This document shows, in pieces, positions 8,809 through 20,053 of a stretch of DNA of 64,000 nt (position 1 is the stretch's first letter; every line of letters starts with the position of its first letter). Source of the stretch: Symmetrospora coprosmae (Eukaryota; Basidiomycota; Cystobasidiomycetes; Symmetrosporaceae); contig VUYT01000020.1 of NCBI GenBank assembly GCA_008802785.1, positions 310,001-374,000 on the forward strand, in the 5' to 3' direction. Both the position numbers and the translations under genes were made by a program. The notes beneath the pieces were generated by a model. The model did no database searches. It had not been told where the DNA came from and worked only from the letters and a program-made list of their open reading frames with translations.

Positions 8809-10927
8809 ATGGCCTCCGCCGAGCTGCCTCGGCTTCTGGCCGTGTTCCTCGTCGTCTTTGACGATCTTCAAGGAGGCAAGGTCGCCTTCGAGGTCCCAGA
8901 GGGATCCGTCGTCGGCTCCTATGCTTCATCTACCGCACCGCCGTCCGCTGTGCCTGCCAGTGCGGGCGATGCTGCACCTGGAGGCGGAGCTGCAGCCGGC
9001 TCAGGCTCAGGCCCAGAGGGATGGGGAGGATCCTCTGGAGCTCTGCAGGTCCCGCCAGGCTCGTCGCTCCTCTCTGCGACGGCGCACATCCACCGCAACG
9101 CCGCTCATCTCCACGGCAGCGCCAGCAACCGCCGCTACGAGCCGCTCTTCGATCTGTCCGACGTCGAGCAGTACGTTCTGCCACGAAGGCCGCTCGTAAA
9201 GCACCTCGTCACCATCTGCGTCGAGCAGTGCAAGGTCCTCGGTTTCCCAGTCTGGATTGACAACCAGCTCTACCCGCGAGGCCGCTTCATGTGTGCGCTG
9301 GGTCCCGCATAGCGCGGTCAGCCTGCACATTTGTCGACTGACCATCCGCCCCTTCTCTCTTCTCCGCTGCAGACAACGTATGCTTCGCCTTTGAGCGAAG
9401 TGCTGAGCTCACAGCATACGAGCCTGTTGTCCGCAAGACCGGGAGGGTCCTCCGTCACATGGAGGTACGCTCAGATGCCATTGTATCACAAACAACCGCG
9501 AACTAATCATTCTCGGCCTCCTCCAGGAAACAACCTTCCTTCTCTCCAACCCGGAGAATGAGCTACGGCTGCACTCCATCCTTGAGCAGATTTACGAAGA
9601 TCTCGGTTCCTACTCTGAGACGTCCGTTCTGCTCGACGACGCCAACACGCTCGACCTCAAGCTCTTTCCCCAGAACCCCAATCCAGCCGTAGTCCGGGAC
9701 TGGGACATCCCCGTCGCCCTGGGCTCGCTCGAAGAGATGCGCGACGAGAGCTGGGACATCACAATGTACAGCTTGGCGAAGCTGATCGACGGGGCGTGCA
9801 GCGTCAAGCGATTGGCAAGCATGGCCGACATTGATCTTCCGCTAGCTCGGGAGTGTATTCAGCATCTCCTGTGCGGGTCATTTCGGCACGTGAAAAGTTT
9901 CAGGTCAACTCATAGCTGATAAAGCCCTCTGAGACAGGTTCTATGGCTGTATCATCCTGCACGACCTCTTCCAGTACACCAACTCGTACGCCCTCATCGA
10001 CGGGCCGGCGGGTCTGTCATCCATCGTACACGATGACGGGTACAACCGCAACGTGCAAGCAGAATGCGAGTCGTATATCTCGCTAGCGGGTGTTGGTGAG
10101 GGGTCTGCTCGCACCCTTTGATGCTGCCTTCTCCCTACATGCTGACTAAGGCTCCGTCGACTATCCCCAGTCACCCCCTTTGCGACCCTCTTCAAACACT
10201 ATGCCAAGCTCCGGCCAGCCCTGACCTTGGAAGACTGGATCATCAAGAACCGCATAGACACATCCGCAATCGACATCCGACGGCTCGTCTCTTTCGGCCT
10301 CATCAAGGGCTTCCTGCGGCGTGTAGAGGTATTCCCCATCTGGCTGGATCACCCATCCTTCCGAGTCGCCGAAGAGGCCCAGTCAAGCCGCGATGGCTCG
10401 ATATACAGGAACTTTCGGCGAAGAAATGGCACAGCTCGGCATTTGTCCCATCCTCCTAGCAGGAGAGGCAGAGACACGCCGTCGCGCACGGATGTCACTA
10501 TGGAAAGCTCAGCTAGAGGCACAGCCCTGGATGGTGCCAGGTTGTCGCAGCTGGGGTCCGCTCTGCAAAGCGATGGCATCAATAGAGGTGGATATCCCGC
10601 TAGCTTGCCGGATCTCCTAGATGGCGAGCACAGCTCGGACGAGGTTGGTCTGGCGGATCCTGCTGTCGAGAGACGCCGAGCTAAGGCTGATAGTTCGAGC
10701 GTCTCCAGCTTTGTGTACGATATCGTGTCAGCTTCAGGCGTCTGCTAGAGTATCTGCGGAAGATAGGGCACATTACGCAAGCTTCCAGCCTCAACTCGGC
10801 AGGAACGGCGATGCAAAGCCCTTACCCTGTGCCGCAGACAGGGTATCAGGGGCGCATGCAGGATCACAGCCAGCCTACGGACACGGCAACCATGGATCTA
10901 GGCAGAGTCGTCCTTATCTATGTCTGA
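8809..10927 (+). CDS. NPR2: nitrogen permease regulator 2 (GATOR1/SEACIT subunit)
   Basis: Exons 8809-9292, 9373-9464, 9527-9876, 9938-10095, 10171-10643, 10709-10927; 591 aa. Npr2 with Npr3 and Iml1 forms the GAP complex that turns off TORC1 on amino-acid or nitrogen starvation, at the vacuole. The N-terminal longin-like domain (LLAVFLVVFDD) is interrupted by a Gly/Ala/Ser-rich insert of about 90 aa. Then come PRRPLVKHLVTICVEQC, NVCFAFERSAELTAYEPVVRK, the middle helical part, FYGCIILHDLFQYTNSYA, and SFGLIKGFLRRVEVFP. The last intron (10644-10708) is needed to give LLDGEHSSDELCVRYRVSF and LLEYLRKIGHI, the conserved winged helix. The exon 3 donor (gtcatt at 9877) is weak; a second choice at about 9903 would add 9 residues. 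Confidence 0.9.
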
Positions 10928-11055
10928 AACGCCTTTCAGTGTATGTTGTTGACAATCGTACATCAGACCGGAGATGCCGGACAAGCGAAGCCGTGGAGCG
11001 CGGTAGACAACAATTGACTGCAGACTACTTGCACCGCTGGATGCACAAGGATTCG

Positions 11056-12773
11056 CTACGCTGTCACCCTCTCCCGCTCGGTTGCTCCTTGTGATTCTTT
11101 CCCCTTGTCCCTCTCCTTTGCCGCCTCGACTTTCTCTGGCTGCGAGGTCTGCTCCTCTGCCTGCCTCTGCCGTACCTTCTCCTCGTCCTCCTTCTTCCTC
11201 TTTTCGAGATCCGCCTCCTCCTGTAGCCGCTCCAGCTCCTCCCTGATCTCCTCGTCGACCTCGTCCCCGTTGATGCCCGAGACCTCCTCCCCGGTGCTCG
11301 TGACAATCTCCTCAATCTCCTTCTGGTCAGCGAGCGTCTCCCTGAGGTCGTCCATCGTATTCTCAACGTTGTCCCTCTGCAGGCTAGGGTGCGCGAGGAG
11401 CGTCTTGAGCGAAGTCGTTGCGCTCTGGTACGCGCTCATGATGGCCACATCGCCCTCGGCCGCCTCGATGCGCAGCAGGACGGCAGACAGATTCTCGTAC
11501 GCCAGCGTGCGCTTTGATAGCAGGTCCAGGAGCGCCTTCTTACTCCGCAGATAGCTGAGCGCCAGGTCTTTCTGGTTGCTTCGGATGTAAGACGTAATCT
11601 TGTTTTGCCGTCTGCGGCGAAAGAGAGCGTCAGAGGGCTGCCGGCCCAGGGCAGTCCCATACGCAGCCGCTTACTCGGCTATTCGTGCCTCCAGGTCGGC
11701 GATCTGCTCCTCTAGAGCTTGGCTTGTAGACTTGACTTGCAGGATCCCCTTCTCGGCCTCTGTGATCTCGGCAACGCTGGCGGCGGTGCGCTCAGGTGTG
11801 CTCAGGATCTTGATAGTCTGCGTTTTCGACATGAGGGGACCGTGACAGACATCAGTACGCTCTTACATGTGGCAGAGATCGATCGCTGCACAGCCTCACG
11901 TCCTTATCGGCGACGAGCACTCGCCGGTCTCGCTGGAGGTACCTGAGCAGGACCTGCATATCCAGCGGAGAGAGGCGCACATTCGGCAAAGCCCTGGCTG
12001 AGAACTCGGCTGTGAATGAATCACGGGTGTACAGGCGCTCAATCACGGTTGAGGATGCTTGCAAGTGCTCTGTGACAGCATCCGCTGCTTTCTGCGACCA
12101 GTCCATGCATTAGCGATTGCGGTGTTCGCCAATGGGCGACAGTCTCACCTTCAGCGCGTCTATAACAACCCAATCCCCCTTTGCGACCTTCCACGCCCTT
12201 TCCTCGCTCATCCCTGCCTCCGTATCGACAACGCCCAGCTTGCCCATTGACCACCATAGCGGAGCTGCGACAAGCTTGGAGACGATCCATCGCGGATAAG
12301 AGAAGCTGTCTATCGGCTTTTGAGACGTGCTGAAGACCGATAGAGGCATGATCTGGGTGCTTTGGGATAGCTGGTTCTGTGTAGTTCAGTAGACAGAGCA
12401 CGCTTAGATGTTAGTCGACGGAGTGTGGCCGGGCCCGGTTGCCAGCATCGCGCACGGCAATTGTCCCCAGCCCTGTTGGTCGTCCAGCGCCTTCCCAACG
12501 AAGCCGGTCGACAAAGTCCTGATCCAGGTGCCAGACGAGCTTGTCGGACTCTGCCATTTCGCTGCCTCCGCCGCTCTGCAGTCCGCGCGCGACAATGTCC
12601 TGGATGAGCCCGGTCCACCATGCGATGCAAGAGGCATAGCTGGTCGGGTTGTTGCTGCGAGCTTGCGAGAGGTCCGAGTAGAGGTAGGCGAGTCGGGCGC
12701 GTTTCGCAGGATCCCGGTACTCTGGACGCGTTCGGAGGTGGTCAGCCAGAGCGGGCGGGTGCGCTTGCGACAT
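11056..12773 (-). CDS. CHM7: ESCRT-III-like Snf7-family protein Chm7 (CHMP7)
   Basis: Exons (transcript order) 12773-12456, 12376-12149, 12091-11900, 11817-11675, 11611-11056; 478 aa. Chm7/CHMP7 is recruited to the nuclear envelope by the LEM protein Heh1/Lem2 and nucleates ESCRT-III for envelope sealing and pore quality control. The N-terminal half (HLRTRPEYRDPAKRARLAYLY, FVDRLRW, PLGLGT-like GRPTGLGTIA, WWSMGKLG) matches the tandem winged-helix region. The C-terminal half is a Snf7 core of long charged helices (ALEEQIADLEARIAERQNKI, NQKDLALSYLRSKKALLDLL, LLRIEAAEGDVAIMSAY, NVENTMDDLRETL), followed by an acidic then Lys/Glu-rich tail. The family size is 430-500 aa. It is convergent with NPR2 (128-bp gap). 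Confidence 0.87.
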
Positions 12774-13076
12774 TGATTCCGTGCTTGGCGGCGGTAAGCT
12801 GGTCAGAGCGGAGGAAGCGGACTCCTCTGTGTACTCGAGTATGCGATAGGACGGGGCGATGGATGTGTCTGGCAGAAAGAGGGAGGCGCCTCGGCTGGAT
12901 CCCGACGAGCCCCTGCTCCGGATCCGTTGCCACTGGACACTGCTCTCCCCTCTCCCTTCCGCCTACTGACGCGCACAGCAGAGCAAGGAACTCCGACATG
13001 AAGCGAGCACGATACAGAGGACCGCACCGTCCTCCATAGGAAGCACAGTGACCATTATCCTTTTCGACCTCGTCCC
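12774..13076. promoter_or_regulatory. shared CHM7/RING-protein upstream region
   Basis: 303 bp between divergent start codons. No recognised box; several CTCYCCTCTCCCTT pyrimidine blocks near 12943-12960. Confidence 0.4.
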
Positions 13077-15350
13077 ATGTCGTCGTCCGTGGCAGCTGCC
13101 ACCAGCGCAGGACCCGCGCATGAGAGCGAGCATTGGCGCTTTGTCGAGTGCTGCCGGTGCAGAGACGACATCCTCGTTCCGATAGCGTCCAATGCAGGGA
13201 CAGTCGACACTGAGAGCAGCCTCAGCGCGCTGCGCGAGGACTTCTGGTTGACAAGCTGCGGCCATGTCGCGTGCGCTAGATGTCTCGAAGGTGGGGCAGC
13301 GCTCCGAATGCAGCGTCGCAGAAATCGAGCTGCCCGCGTAGAAAGTGCTGACACTGTCGTCTCGCGCGCACTCTGCAGGCGAGACGCAATGTCCGAGATG
13401 TTCAGCCCTACTCGAGTCAAGAATCCCCGTCCACCTCGCCTTGAACGAGCCAGCGGCAGCCGTCTACTTTCGCTCCGTCGAGTCGATGCTCGGCGAGCTG
13501 CACAGCACCATCAATGTGAGTGTTTGCTGTTGAGCATCCAGCAGCGCCTTCCGGCCTAGCCGTAGAAGGAGACTCACTCCGAGCTGAGCGTACGAGCCGT
13601 GCGCATGCAGTTCCACACAGGACACCTGCGCGAGCAAGCAGGCTACTACAAGACCGTGGCGAAACAGCAGAGGAATGCCCTGAAAGCGCAAAAGGCAGAA
13701 CTGGCCTCGCTTCGCGAGCTGAAGCGGTCAGTCTGATCTGCGCCGGCGTTGAATCTCGCTGGCAGGCCCTCTTTGCTGATGCCCCCCAGCATGACACGGA
13801 AGGAATTACGACGCACTAGAACAAGAGAACGCGGTACTGAAGCAGCAAATAGCGGCATTGCAGGCGGGACCAGCGCCCATTCAATACTTCGCACCTCAGC
13901 CCGTCCAGCCAACTCCAGGTCGTGCCTATGTCAACACTTTCGCTCAACACGAGTCTGAAAGCGCGCTAGCCAGTAATCTTCACAACGCAGTGACGCGTCC
14001 TTCCTCCCGCGTCTCTCGTCCGTCGAGCGCGGCTCCAGTCCTGCAGAATCACCGCTCGGAAGGAATGTTTGTCGCTGCCGACCACCGGCCTCTTTCGCGA
14101 GCAGGGGTACCGGTGATGAGCTTCGCGAACGGCACGCCTGGCGGCTTTAGCATCAGTAAGGAAGCACAGCAGCATACGAGCGCGCCTGCAGTCGGACATG
14201 CGTCTCAGCAGCAACAGCAGCAGGCGCGCCAATCCGCTCCCCGATCGATGGTGCCTGCGAAGCGAGGCTTCGATAGCATCTCTGCTTCTATTGGCTCGGA
14301 GGGACTTGCAAGTAAGCGCATATCGGAGCGCGATCTGCCACTGGCAGGCAGCGTGTCGTCCGCGCAACACGAAAATGCAAAGGAGAACGAGCGCGACCCG
14401 GCGATGCAGAACGACGGCCAGACTTCGCGCGACACTTCTGCTTTCCTTCGGTGCGTCCATCTCTAAGCTCTACAACCTGTCCATGATGCCTCTGACGAAT
14501 CTCCTTGCTTCACAGAACCTTCCTCAATCCGACTAACCCAGTCCCATCACGCAGCAGAACTCCACAGAATAGTGGCCTTGCTTCCAAACCCGCATTCGCA
14601 CAACCTGCTTCGACTGCCCAAGAGTCGATGAGCAAGGGCACACCTCATCGCTCGTATCTGCAGCAGCAGCAGCAGCAGCAGCAGCCTCCCACCCGCCCGC
14701 ATGTCCTCTCGACTATTCAGGAAGCGCAAAGCCCGCAAGAGCAGACCCAACTATCTCATCCCAGTAGTTCACGAGCTAGACGTGCGGGTCCTTCGAACGC
14801 GTCACATCTGCACCAGCAAGAGCAACAGCCTTATGCGTTCCATGACATTGCTACCGGAGAGGTTGAAGCCACTATTGCGCAAGCGCCAGCTCAAGCTGGT
14901 GACGCCTTTGTCCGCGCAAGCGAGTACAAGCCCTTTGCCGCGTCGCATACTAGAGGAGCAGCCCCCGCTTCCACAGCTCGCATGACCACCTACAAGCCTC
15001 TGCTCGGCGCCGTGGCCCGTCAAGGCACGCCACTACGTCAAGTGCAGAATGCCCCGGCCCCGCAGAGCGCACAGCAGCTTTCCTCATATACCCACGTTAA
15101 TGACTCGACAGGTCGAGCCGGTCCGCCGACTTCCGCACATCGCCCCTTCCAGCCTGGTGCTTCGTCGTCATCACACACGCCCAATGCCGCCGCTGGAAGA
15201 CAGAGACCAGCTACAGGTCGTGCTGCCTCGGGGACGGGCTCGAGGGGCCCAGGCGTGCAGGCGATGGCGATACCGCCGATGCCACAGCGCACTGCAAGGA
15301 GTGGGCAGACGAGCGGGCACGGCTCTGCCGCTTTCCGCTCGAACGGCTAG
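13077..15350 (+). CDS. Zip3/RNF212-like RING protein with Gln-rich tail
   Basis: Exons 13077-13290, 13379-13515, 13566-13726, 13803-14450, 14516-15350; 664 aa. The architecture matches the ZMM-type SUMO/ubiquitin E3 ligases (Zip3, RNF212, HEI10) that select crossover sites on meiotic chromosomes: an N-terminal RING (FVECCRCRDDI, LTSCGHVACARCLEG, ETQCPRCSALL), then PVHLALNEPAAAVYFRSVES, which parallels the RNF212 segment after its RING. Next is a coiled coil (YYKTVAKQQRNALKAQKAEL and KRNYDALEQENAVLKQQIA). The remaining 420 residues are Ser/Gln/Pro-rich with an 8-CAG run. The coiled coil is continuous only with the acceptor at 13802. A generic RING protein is the alternative; the coiled coil right after the RING favours the Zip3 group. 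Confidence 0.7.
14661..14684 (+). repeat. (CAG)8 tract coding polyglutamine
   Basis: Eight uninterrupted CAG triplets in the last exon of the RING protein, encoding eight Gln. Confidence 0.9.
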
Positions 15351-15694
15351 GAGCCAGAGCAGACCTATGTCGCAGGAACGGGGACACGCACGGCCAGAAT
15401 TAAGAGCAGTGCGGACACAGCGAACGATCACACGCTGCTCTGTGCTCATGTAGCTAAACGTATCGCAGGCAGTATTCATGTACAGTAAGGGCCAAGCAGA
15501 GATGGAGATGCGCACGGAGAAGGGGTTACACGTTGGCGGTCTCTGCTCAGTTCCGAGTTTTCGGTTCATGCTAGTATCGTGCGGAGCAGGCAAAGCTATT
15601 CTCTGCGTGTAGCAAGCTTTATACGTGAGATGTTTGCTGCGATTCAACAGTAATTAGCACCAATAGCAATAAGTGACACTGGTCTTTGGCTGGC
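15351..15694. other. convergent intergenic region
   Basis: 344 bp between the 3' ends of the RING-protein gene and the alpha/beta-barrel gene. It should hold both 3' UTRs and poly(A) sites. Nothing else seen. Confidence 0.5.
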
Positions 15695-16520
15695 CTAGCT
15701 GGATGGCATAACCACAGCCGGCTGGATATGGCCGAACAGAGCGATAGGCGAGGTCTCCTTGAACAGGGTCCGCGCCTCCTTGATGGCGCCAGCGTACGTC
15801 TCCGTCTTCTTGGCATCCATGTGCTCCTTCACGCTCTCCCACGCCACGAGGAGCATGGCCTTGTCTTTCTGGTCCTCGTCGAGCGCCGCCGCCATGACGT
15901 TGGGCCTGTCCTGGGTCGTCCATTTGTCCAGATTTGGGCGCCAGGCTTGGGCGAACGCAGCGTGGTCGTCGACCGAGCGGAGCAGGACCTGGAAGACCTC
16001 GAGCGTGCCCCGGGAGAGGGACGCCAGTCTAGATGGAGATTGGGCGAAGGTGAAGTGGGACATGCTGAAGACGGGCTTATCGGCGTGGAGGATGGACGAG
16101 AGGGATCTGTTGAAGGCTGGATAATCCCGGCTCTGCATGAACTGCTCAGTGTGGTCCTCGAGCGCTTCCCACTCTATTCCAAGGCCAATGCACGAAGAGG
16201 GTGGCAGAGGATGGGCGCATATGACAAGCAGGATTGGAAGCGTTAGTACCGTATGGGATGCATACACATCATGTCAGTACGCTCGGCGCCGATGTGACCG
16301 GCAGGTGTGCCACATGATGCCACAAGCGACGATAGAAGTCCTCACCTACTAGCCAGACGAGCAGCGTGTTGTCCTCTGCAAGTACACCCCAGGTACAGCT
16401 CAAGAAGCCCGGCTGCGAGGAGACGGTCTTCAGGGCGGCCGAATGGACCGGACTCTTCTCTAGCTCGTCCCGGCATGACGGCGAGATGAGTCGAAGGAGA
16501 GCGACCTCTGTGCACGGCAT
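15695..16520 (-). CDS. dimeric alpha/beta-barrel (ABM-like) protein
   Basis: Exons (transcript order) 16520-16346, 16173-15695; 217 aa from the ATG at 16520 (MPCTEVALLRLISPS). That beginning resembles fungal proteins with antibiotic-biosynthesis-monooxygenase folds. The sequence shows two barrel-type repeats: GFLSCTWGVLAEDNTLLVWLVEWEALEDH (written in part, the V-E-W joined by splicing) and the second with LEVFQVLLRSVDDHAAF and KAMLLVAWESVKEH. Such proteins bind small hydrophobic ligands or act as heme-degrading or unknown enzymes; no catalytic residue can be named here. The frame is open upstream to an ATG at 16835, which would add 105 residues rich in Arg, Ala, Pro; the start is therefore uncertain. 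Confidence 0.65.
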
Positions 16521-17156
16521 GGCCTGAATTAACGGTACTGACGGAGGTGTGACGTTTGTGTGGCGGACAGGCTCGGGAGCGGGAGAACAGGGAGGTAGGG
16601 GTCCAAAGTGGTCTTGGGATATTGGCAGGCTCAGCGGCAGGTGAAGAGGGCTATGGCGGGCGACATGAGGGGATGAGAGTAGATATGGGAAAGGAAACAA
16701 GAGAGGATGATGAGTGCTGCCGTGTCGGAGACGGAGACGGCTTGCCTGGGCGAAGCATTCGGCCGCTGCCGCTGCCCCTAAACTCCGAAGCCGACAAGAG
16801 GTCGGGGCCGCACGGACAAAGAGCACATCAGTCATGGCAGGGCCGTCTGGCCTGGCGCAGGTTCAGATGAAGACAGAGCGAGCAGCATGCAGTGCAATGC
16901 ACCACAGAATATATCGCCGTCCTGTTGATTCGGCATTGCCATCACCTCGATTGACCTGCGCACCCCTCCCGGCGGGCGGCGGTGACGCGTGACTTGCTCC
17001 CCCCTTCTCGCCGAGGGCTCGTTTGGTCTTTGCCTTCGGAGGTGCACCCGCCAATAGATTGCCAGCAGCAGCAGCAGCAGCAGCAGAAGCGAGGCAGAGG
17101 TGCTCGTCGAGTGGAGCGATCCTCCCTTCTGATCTATTCCTGCCCCCAACGCAACC
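16521..17156. promoter_or_regulatory. region between barrel protein and MAD2
   Basis: 636 bp between divergent genes. The part 16521-16835 is also open in frame with the barrel protein and may be coding. The MAD2-proximal part carries a CAG tract at 17063-17086. No TATA box seen. Confidence 0.4.
17063..17086 (+). repeat. (CAG)8 tract in MAD2 leader
   Basis: Eight CAG triplets 71 bp before the MAD2 start codon, outside the assigned coding sequence. It is likely in the 5' UTR. Confidence 0.85.
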
Positions 17157-18222
17157 ATGCAAGCAAGTCGCGTGCGGGCGAAGCAGAGGAGCGCCGTGGC
17201 CCAGTCCCAGTCGAGCGGGACAGCCTCAGCCTCAGCCTCGAGCTCGGCAACCGCATCCAGCTCAGCCATCAGCATCAAGGGCTCGACAAAGATTGTCACA
17301 GAGTTCTTTGACTTTAGCGTCAATACGTGGGCTGTTCTCCACACGGTGTTGCGTTGGCGCGAGGGCTGAACCTGACGCCGTGTTGCCCGCCGCGTCCATC
17401 AGTATCCTGTACCAGCGCAACATCTACCCCGCCGAAGACTTCAAGATGGTGAAGAAGTATGGCCTCAACATGCTCGTGTCTACGGACGACTCCTTGCAAG
17501 CGTACTTGAAGAAGGTCATGGCTCAGCTGAATGGTGAGCCTTCGCACCAGCCGGCCGCATTGTGCCCCTATCGTGCAAAGGAAGATGCAGCTAATGCGTA
17601 TTGCGTTGCGCATTCTGTCGGTAGCCTGGCTCCTGGCAGGAAAGGTGTCACGTCTAGTCCTGGCAATCATCTCGAAGGAAACGCAAGAGGTCGTCGAGCG
17701 GTGGCAGTTCGATGTCTCGCTAGAAAGCCAAGCGCAGGCAGGAGAAGCAGCGAGCGAAGACGCCGGCAAGGAGAATGAGCCTGTGGAGCAGTGGGTCGTC
17801 TAACGTCTGCACGAAGGTGTGGTAACCCAGCTAACCTCCCGGTGCCCGGCACCTGCGCCCAGACCCCAGCAGCAACCGCCGAAGAGAGAAAAGACGGAAA
17901 AGGAGATTCACCAGGAGATCCAAGCCATCATCCGCCAGATCACTGCAAGCGTCACGTTCTTGCCGGTGATAGAGGAGAAGTGTGAGTCTGCCTGAGACAG
18001 TTTCAATAGCCGCACTTTTGAGCTGACGGATATGCGCCCCCACTCGCAGGCTCGTTCAACATTCTCGTCTACACGGGCACAGATACGCAGGTGCCGACAC
18101 AGTGGCAGGACTCGAATGCCCACCTCATCAGCGGGAATGCAGAGCAGGTCAAGCTCAGGAGCTTCAGCACGAGCGTGCACAAGGTCGACTCGCTCGTCGC
18201 GTATCGCCTGGGTGACGATTGA
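17157..18222 (+). CDS. MAD2: spindle assembly checkpoint protein Mad2
   Basis: Exons 17157-17326, 17403-17533, 17625-17790, 17863-17981, 18050-18222; 252 aa. Mad2 is the HORMA protein that binds Cdc20 at unattached kinetochores and blocks the APC/C. Matches along the length: STKIVTEFFDFSVNTILYQR, IYPAEDFKMVKKYGLNMLV, WLLAGKVSRLVLAI, EVVERWQFDV, IHQEIQAIIRQITASVTFLP, then the safety-belt part CSFNILVYTGTD and VKLRSFSTSVHKVDSLVAYR. It has two additions relative to the usual 200-210 aa: a 38-residue Ser/Ala-rich N-terminus and an acidic loop after the WQFDV strand (QAGEAASEDAGKENEPVEQ). All four introns are GT-AG and restore conserved residues at each junction. Confidence 0.95.
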
Positions 18223-19038
18223 GCCCAGTCGACCGCTTGCCCTGCTCTTAACGCCTTCCCTATACACTGCTTGTTGTTACATATCACGTACTGCTCTCGC
18301 AATAGCACAGAGAACGAGAGCTCGGCCAGTGACTTCAGTATCAATGGAGGTGGCCAAATTGTCGTTTTGACGCGTCGTGGAAAACACGGCCTTGCACGCG
18401 TCGAGGTGGCAACGACATGGGCAGGCCCACTGGTAAGCGGCCATCTCCCGATAAGACCGCGGTAATGTCAACGGCAGTCGTGTGCTCAATTGCGGACTGT
18501 AGCAGACATTGCCGTGCTCGGAGGAGCATGTCACCCTTTCCTCTTTACACGTCAGGCCGGCATGGCACTCAGAGGGACTCGGATGCCCGCCTCGCGGGGA
18601 ACCGGCGGGTCGTGCACGTGCCTCGAGTCCACACTTCGTGCCTTCCTGGCTCCGCCCCCAACCCGCAAAGAGCTTCGAGCATGCCGCGACTGCCCAAAAT
18701 GTGTGTGTTGGAGCACTCTACGCGTCCCCGCGAGTGCAGTGCGACTGAATTAGAGAGCGGCTCTTCCTCCCTGCTCTCCTTCCTCCTTCCTCTCCCTCTT
18801 CTTCCCTTTCCATCCACATACCATACATACATCCCCCAGAGACTCCACCTAGACGCCCTTCGGCACCTTCTCGCTTTCCGCCTACGTCCTTCGTATAGAC
18901 ACCTTCTGTCAATCTCCTCGTCAGGAAACCACTTTCATTCTTCTCCAGTAGCTTGGACTGCTTCACCGCCCACCGCCCACGCGCCCACTCGCCCGCCCTC
19001 AATCTCCCAGAAGCTACATCTGCCCACTACATCTCGCC
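18223..19038 (+). promoter_or_regulatory. upstream region of secreted-protein gene
   Basis: 816 bp between MAD2 and the secreted Cys-rich gene. The distal part holds nothing I recognise. From about 18755 to 19038 the plus strand is strongly pyrimidine-rich (CTTCCTCC, CTCTTCTTCC runs), typical of the core promoter and leader of highly expressed fungal genes that lack a TATA box. Confidence 0.5.
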
Positions 19039-19807
19039 ATGTTCAGCACCAGCACCTCTACCACGCGCTTCGCCGCCCTCGGCGCGCTCGCCTTCCTCCT
19101 CTCTTCCGCGCTCGCCAACCCCAACCCGGCGCCGCAGCAGCAAGTCCGCATGGGCGACATCGTCTTCAACCTCCCTGACTTCCTCGGCTCCGGCCTCGTC
19201 GCTACCACTCCTGCAACGACCACTGCAACCGCGGACGACACGCCCGTGTTTGAGCCCACAAGGCCTCAGGTCCTCGCTGCCTCCGACGACGCACTGACCC
19301 GGAGGAAGCGGTCTCTGCGCAAGCGTCAGATCCAGCTCACCCTGCACCTTTGCCCGGGCCCGCTCCAAGCATGCGGCCTGCCTTCGGGAAGCTATGAATG
19401 CCGTGGGTCCACCTCTCCACTGTTGCAATCAGTTCCGCTTATCTCAGAATTGACGCAAATGGCTGACTCACTCGCCTTTTCGCATTGGGTTGTGACCACT
19501 CTAGTCGATACAAGCGGCGAGCTGAACTCGTGTGGCGCCTGCATCGAAGAAGGCGGCATTGACTGCGAAGCGATCCCAAATGTCGAGAACGTCTCTTGCG
19601 CCGTCGGGAGATGCGAAGTCCGTAAGTAGCCCTCCTTCTCGGCGGACTCTCACATGTCTGTGTTTCCGGTCTGTCGGGTTGTTGACCATCACATATTCCC
19701 TGTCATCTATCGCAGACTCGTGCACAGAAGGATTCCGCCCGAGCTTCGACAAGACCAGCTGCGTGGCTGCGACCACCCGCCGCTTCCGAAAGAGGCATCA
19801 CCACTAG
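19039..19807 (+). CDS. secreted Cys-rich protein, priA/CPL1-like
   Basis: Exons 19039-19402, 19505-19621, 19716-19807; 190 aa. Signal peptide at residues 1-26 (hydrophobic FAALGALAFLLSSALA). Residues 27-87 are low-complexity. A basic site RRKRSLRKR (88-96) looks like Kex2 processing. Residues 100-177 form the Cys domain in the pattern C-P..C-G.PSG.YECLDT-LNSCGAC-DC..IPNV.VSC..G.C-C..GF..S.D..SC, as in fungal priA and Cryptococcus Cpl1. The C-terminus is basic (RRFRKRHHH). Function in this organism is unknown; related proteins are cell-surface or secreted, and Cpl1 modulates host macrophages. The Cys pattern is complete only with the three-exon model. Confidence 0.82.
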
Positions 19808-20053
19808 TTCCCTTGCCCCAGAACAGACCCCCTTCGTACTTCTACCTCTTCTCTCTTCTTCCCTCCCATCATACATCGGTCGATCCGTTCGGGACAATAG
19901 CTGGTTGATCCACACTAGACAGGCTGTGCTGGAAGCAGTCTCTTTCATGGTGTTATAGGCGAGAAAGCGCAGGCGCAGTCGCATTTCCACTCTCTCCTGA
20001 CAACACAAATGCCACATGGACATTACAACACCAAGCGCCACTTCATTCGCACG

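Noticed and set aside
10644-10748. NPR2 ending at the stop codon at 10746-10748
   Set aside because: Splicing 10644-10708 restores a clear winged-helix C-terminus in another frame; the short end is intron read-through.
18550-18640. A possible tRNA gene
   Set aside because: GC-rich inverted segments are present, but no B-box (GGTTCGANNCC) or acceptor-stem pairing could be found.
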